Source: JAJBWD01 sp041821285 (GTDB lineage Bacteria; Bacillota; Clostridia; Clostridiales; Clostridiaceae). Taken from it: a stretch of 9,527 bases of DNA. Shown here piece after piece: positions 6,643-9,527 of the stretch (positions within the stretch are counted from its first letter, which is position 1; every line of letters begins with the position of its first letter). The stretch covers positions 1-9,527 of the forward strand of contig JBGUER010000123.1 in NCBI GenBank assembly GCA_041821285.1. Direction: 5' to 3'. Below the pieces are notes generated by a model. It was not told the origin of the DNA. It did no database searches and saw only the letters and a list, made by a program, of their open reading frames with translations. A program made the position numbers and the translations under genes.

Positions 6643-7242
6643 CTACGCAAACAAAATATTTGCAACATCTTGAGTTATATCATCTTTCAAAGAATTTAAT
6701 ATAGCTTCTAAAGAACTATTTATTTCCACACTAGAAGATTTTAATATTACTCCTCCTAATATATTCTTTGTTTCAGAAGATATTTTAAGTTCACCTTTTT
6801 TATTAAGTTTCTTCATTTCTTCATTTAATTTAATTATAAAATTTTCGCCTATAATTGATTTATCTTTAGGAGATAAAACCACTTCTTCATCTCCTGTTAT
6901 TGTTGAAGTTTTAATAAGATTTGCTATTAAATCTCTATTTTCTTCGTCACTATACTCATCCATTGTAGATATAACTTTTTTAAATACGTCTTTTATTATA
7001 TCTTGTTTTGTATTTAAAACATCATTTTTACATTTCATATTAGCTTTAGATATTATTCTATGAGCTTTTTCCTCTGAATCATTTTTAGCTTTTGCTAATA
7101 TTTTTATTTTTTCTTTTTCAGCATTCTCTAGACTTTTTTTAATTATCATTTCTTTTTCTAGATTAGCATCTTTTATTACATTTTCACAAGAATCCTTTGT
7201 TTCTCTTAAAATTCTGTCTTTTATATTATTTATATCAGTCAT
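6643..7242 (-). CDS. ntpE: V-type ATPase subunit E (peripheral stalk)
   Basis: A 199-residue protein whose first ~85 residues are a long, Lys/Glu-rich helix without Pro or Gly, followed by a smaller globular domain. A Gly-Gly-Val-Ile-Leu strand near residue 163 matches the C-terminal domain of E subunits, which clamps to the top of the head. The N-terminal helix should pair with the small G/H-type subunit (NtpF of E. hirae) to form the stator stalk; that partner is not in the window. The ATG at 7242 has AGGAG 8 nt upstream, overlapping the ntpK stop codon. Identification rests on fold pattern and position between ntpK and ntpC more than on strict motifs. Confidence 0.92.
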   Translation of the reverse strand: MTDINNIKDRILRETKDSCENVIKDANLEKEMIIKKSLENAEKEKIKILAKAKNDSEEKAHRIISKANMKCKNDVLNTKQDIIKDVFKKVISTMDEYSDEENRDLIANLIKTSTITGDEEVVLSPKDKSIIGENFIIKLNEEMKKLNKKGELKISSETKNILGGVILKSSSVEINSSLEAILNSLKDDITQDVANILFA

Positions 7243-7254
7243 GATGACGCTCCT

Positions 7255-7755
7255 TTATATAAATAATAGAATAATAACAGAAATAGCTAAAGCCAAAATA
7301 GCATAAGTTTCAACTATAGCTGCATAAACCATTGCTTTAGATAATTCTTCTTCTTTTTTACCAATTAAAGCTATACCTGCTGCTGCAACTTTACCTTGAG
7401 CAATAGCTGAACCACGACCAACTAAAGCTATAGGAAGACATGCTGCAAATAACAACATTCCAGTTGATAAATCCATAGTCATAAATGTTCCTGCAAACAA
7501 ACCTTTTCTTATAAATACTAACATTGCTGTAATAAGTCCGTAAAAACCTTGAGTACCAGGAAGTGCTTGTAATATAATTGTCTTAACATATTTACTAGAA
7601 TCCTCTGCTACAACTGCAGCTGCTGACTCTCCTGCAATACCTACTCCTGTAGCTGAACCTATACCAGGTAGTGCCACCGCAAGTGCACATCCTATCATTG
7701 CAAATACTGGTCCTCCGTATTGTTTTAAAAATTCTATAAATGTTGTAAATTCCAT
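7255..7755 (-). CDS. ntpK: V-type ATPase subunit K, ring proteolipid with Na+-type binding site
   Basis: This 166-residue membrane protein has four transmembrane helices in two tandem hairpins (about residues 15-38, 57-83, 98-130 and 141-165), the 16-kDa double proteolipid type. Glu149 in Ile-Val-Glu-Thr-Tyr-Ala-Ile-Leu of helix 4 is the ion-carrying carboxylate. Leu65, Thr68 and Gln69 in Leu-Pro-Gly-Thr-Gln-Gly, Tyr72, and Gln120 in Ala-Ile-Ala-Gln-Gly-Lys align with E. hirae Leu61, Thr64, Gln65, Tyr68 and Gln110, which coordinate Na+ in that ring. Na+ coupling is therefore predicted. It is about ten residues longer than E. hirae NtpK, mainly in the loop between hairpins (about 83-97). An AGGAGG sits 7 nt before the ATG, and the gene starts 21 nt after ntpI. 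Confidence 0.97.
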   Translation of the reverse strand: MEFTTFIEFLKQYGGPVFAMIGCALAVALPGIGSATGVGIAGESAAAVVAEDSSKYVKTIILQALPGTQGFYGLITAMLVFIRKGLFAGTFMTMDLSTGMLLFAACLPIALVGRGSAIAQGKVAAAGIALIGKKEEELSKAMVYAAIVETYAILALAISVIILLFI

Positions 7756-7776
7756 TTTTATTCCTCCTAAATATTT

Positions 7777-9527
7777 TTATTTTTCAATTATTTTTACTAA
7801 TGTACTTTTTCTCTTTAAAGGCTTGAAGGCTCTTCCTTCACCTTTATAGAACTTACCAAAAAATTCCAAATACTGTAATCTACTACTATGAACATAAGCT
7901 CCAAGTCCACTTATAGCAAGATTAAATACATGGCCTAATACAAAAAGCACTGCTCCAAATATAATTCCAACAACATTTCCACTCATAAGTCTTATCAAAG
8001 TATTAAAAACTACTCCAATTAAACCAGTAGATAAGCCTAAAGCAAATATTCTTGAATAAGATAGAATATCTCCTAAATACGCTGTAATACCATAAAGACT
8101 TAGTACTCCTTTTATTGCTTTCATGAATATATTTTTTTCTGCTCTTCCTGCAGTTAAAACAAGACCTATCGCTCCTATTATAAGCATATATTTACCAATA
8201 ATTATTTCAGGTAATAATGCCATAAGAATAGCACCAATTATTACAAAATACCAAAATCCTATATCGAATATAGCATCTAAAACTTTTCCTTCTCGAACAA
8301 GCTCATAAAACTTTATTCCCATACCTAAGAAAATATGAACTACACCTATTATTATAGATAAAATAAGCAGATTCATAGGTTCATCTATAGGATTAAACCA
8401 AGCGGCTTTTATCGGAAGTGCATCTCCAAAATATCCTCCAAAGATAGCTCCAAAGAAAGTTGATGATAATGCACTATATAGAAGCATTTTTACAAATTTT
8501 CTAGCACTGTCATCTATCTTAGTAAACTTTAATAAAAACAAGCATCCTAAGGTTAAAAGTCCTCCATAACCTACATCACCAAGCATAATTCCGAAAAATA
8601 AAATATAAAATGGTGCTACAAAAATATTAGGGTCTACTTCTTTATAATTAGGCAGACTATAAGAATCTGTTATTATTTCAAAAGGTTCAACAAATTTATT
8701 ATTCTTAACTGCAACAGGGATATCATCTTCATCTTCAGGATCTCTATAACTAACATAATAATCTTTTGTTATATTAGTTATGGTTTCTTCAAAATCAGAA
8801 GTAGTTTCTGATGGAACCCAACCTTCAAAATACATAACCTTATCTGTTTTACCTATTAGTAAAATAGCCTTTTTCTTTTCAATTTCATTTAACAAATAAT
8901 CATATTGCGCTTTTAAATAAGCTCTATTTTCTAATAATTCTTCAACTTCTTTAACTTTGTCTTGAAATTTTGTTTCATATTCTTTATATTCATTTTCTAA
9001 TTCATCCTTATATTGCACAGGAGTTTTTAATGAATTAAATTTAACTTCACTGTAATTGAATTTTTTTAGTGATGATATAACTTCTTCTTTATCTTCTTTA
9101 AAATACATAACCATTATATAAAAACAATCTTTAATCTGATTTATAACTTGTATATAAAAATCTTTATTTTGCTTATGTAATTCATTTAAGGTTAAATCAA
9201 TATCATTTGTTACTATAGTTCCTAAATTTTTTTCCATGCTGCCATTTTCATTTAGCAATTCAAAAGGTGCATTGAAATTTAAATATGGGTCAAGCGATTG
9301 TGTAATATTTGTTATTTTATTTTGAAATAACTTAATTTCATTTATATCCTTATCTATTTGTCTTAATTTTTTATAAGAATCCTCACAAGAAATATTGTTT
9401 AATTTGTTATTAAATTCATCTTGAGTAAGCTCTAATTTACCTATAAATAAAGAAGTTTTTTCTGGATAATATTTATTTATAAAATCCAAAGAATACTTTA
9501 GCTTTGAAACCTCAGCTTCTAAAGAAT
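7777..9527 (-). CDS. ntpI: V-type ATPase subunit I (a-type stator membrane subunit), 5' end missing
   Basis: About 583 codons are visible and the frame is open to the right edge. The N-terminal ~60-70 residues are missing if the protein has the usual ~650. A TTG at 9487-9489 is an internal Leu codon, since in-frame residues upstream (Leu-Glu-Ala-Glu-Val-Ser-Lys-Leu-Lys) read as normal family sequence. Counting from that Leu as 1, residues 1-280 are soluble and rich in coiled coil (notably 160-210), with Gly-Trp-Val-Pro at 223-226 as in the family. From about 288 on come roughly eight membrane helices, including Met-Leu-Gly-Asp-Val-Gly-Tyr-Gly. Arg480 (Ser-Tyr-Ser-Arg-Ile-Phe-Ala-Leu-Gly-Leu) and Arg537 (Ser-Ser-Arg-Leu-Gln-Tyr-Leu-Glu-Phe) are the conserved arginines facing the K-ring carboxylate. 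It forms the ion half-channels and anchors the stator. The operon promoter is not in the window. Confidence 0.96.
   Translation of the reverse strand, partial: SLEAEVSKLKYSLDFINKYYPEKTSLFIGKLELTQDEFNNKLNNISCEDSYKKLRQIDKDINEIKLFQNKITNITQSLDPYLNFNAPFELLNENGSMEKNLGTIVTNDIDLTLNELHKQNKDFYIQVINQIKDCFYIMVMYFKEDKEEVISSLKKFNYSEVKFNSLKTPVQYKDELENEYKEYETKFQDKVKEVEELLENRAYLKAQYDYLLNEIEKKKAILLIGKTDKVMYFEGWVPSETTSDFEETITNITKDYYVSYRDPEDEDDIPVAVKNNKFVEPFEIITDSYSLPNYKEVDPNIFVAPFYILFFGIMLGDVGYGGLLTLGCLFLLKFTKIDDSARKFVKMLLYSALSSTFFGAIFGGYFGDALPIKAAWFNPIDEPMNLLILSIIIGVVHIFLGMGIKFYELVREGKVLDAIFDIGFWYFVIIGAILMALLPEIIIGKYMLIIGAIGLVLTAGRAEKNIFMKAIKGVLSLYGITAYLGDILSYSRIFALGLSTGLIGVVFNTLIRLMSGNVVGIIFGAVLFVLGHVFNLAISGLGAYVHSSRLQYLEFFGKFYKGEGRAFKPLKRKSTLVKIIEK

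Noticed and set aside
8123..8308. Plus-strand open frame of 61 codons.
   Set aside because: It is antisense to the membrane part of ntpI. Its hydrophobic/Pro pattern comes from the opposite strand of membrane helices.
9487..9489. TTG as the start codon of ntpI.
   Set aside because: The frame is open upstream to the window edge with typical subunit I residues, and the protein would lack its N-terminal ~70 residues. It is an internal Leu codon.

Overview
The window is AT-rich (A/T third codon positions throughout) and reads as a low-GC Gram-positive, most likely a member of the Clostridia. The evidence is a bacterial V-type ATPase of the Enterococcus/Clostridium NtpA-K kind, a HelD-type helicase, strong AGGAGG ribosome binding sites, a few GTG/TTG codons at gene edges, and one in-frame UGA that looks like a selenocysteine codon. 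I do not name a species.

Layout. Positions 1485-9527, about 85% of the window, are one tightly packed minus-strand operon. In transcription order it is ntpI (5' end outside the window), ntpK, ntpE, ntpC, ntpG, ntpA, ntpB, ntpD. Gaps are 29 nt or less and two junctions overlap. The genes encode a rotary V/A-type ATPase: catalytic A and B subunits, central stalk D/G/C, peripheral stalk E, and membrane subunits I and K. The ion-binding residues of the K ring match those that bind Na+ in Enterococcus hirae NtpK, so a sodium-translocating enzyme is predicted. The small partner of E in the peripheral stalk (NtpF in E. hirae naming) is not visible and probably lies just upstream of ntpI.

Positions 1-1024 (minus) hold the N-terminal part of a HelD-like RNA polymerase-associated helicase, cut by the window edge. 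Between helD and the ATPase operon, on the plus strand, is the most interesting item: a 98-codon gene at 1154-1450 with an in-frame TGA at codon 30 in the context Ala-Cys-Gly-Sec-Thr-Gly. A hairpin with an AGGU loop follows 22 nt after the TGA, as expected for a bacterial SECIS element. The product resembles a HesB/IscA-like fold without the C-terminal Cys-Gly-Cys, so it is called a HesB-like selenoprotein. It has its own near-perfect sigma-A promoter (TTGACT-17-TATAAT). An ATACC/GGTAT inverted repeat resembling CsoR/CstR-family operators sits over the predicted start of transcription. One 17-bp bidirectional terminator hairpin fills the 34-nt space between this gene and the convergent ntpD.

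No tRNA, rRNA, insertion sequence or CRISPR array was seen. The only stretch of more than 100 nt without a gene is 1025-1153, which carries the divergent helD/selenoprotein control region.
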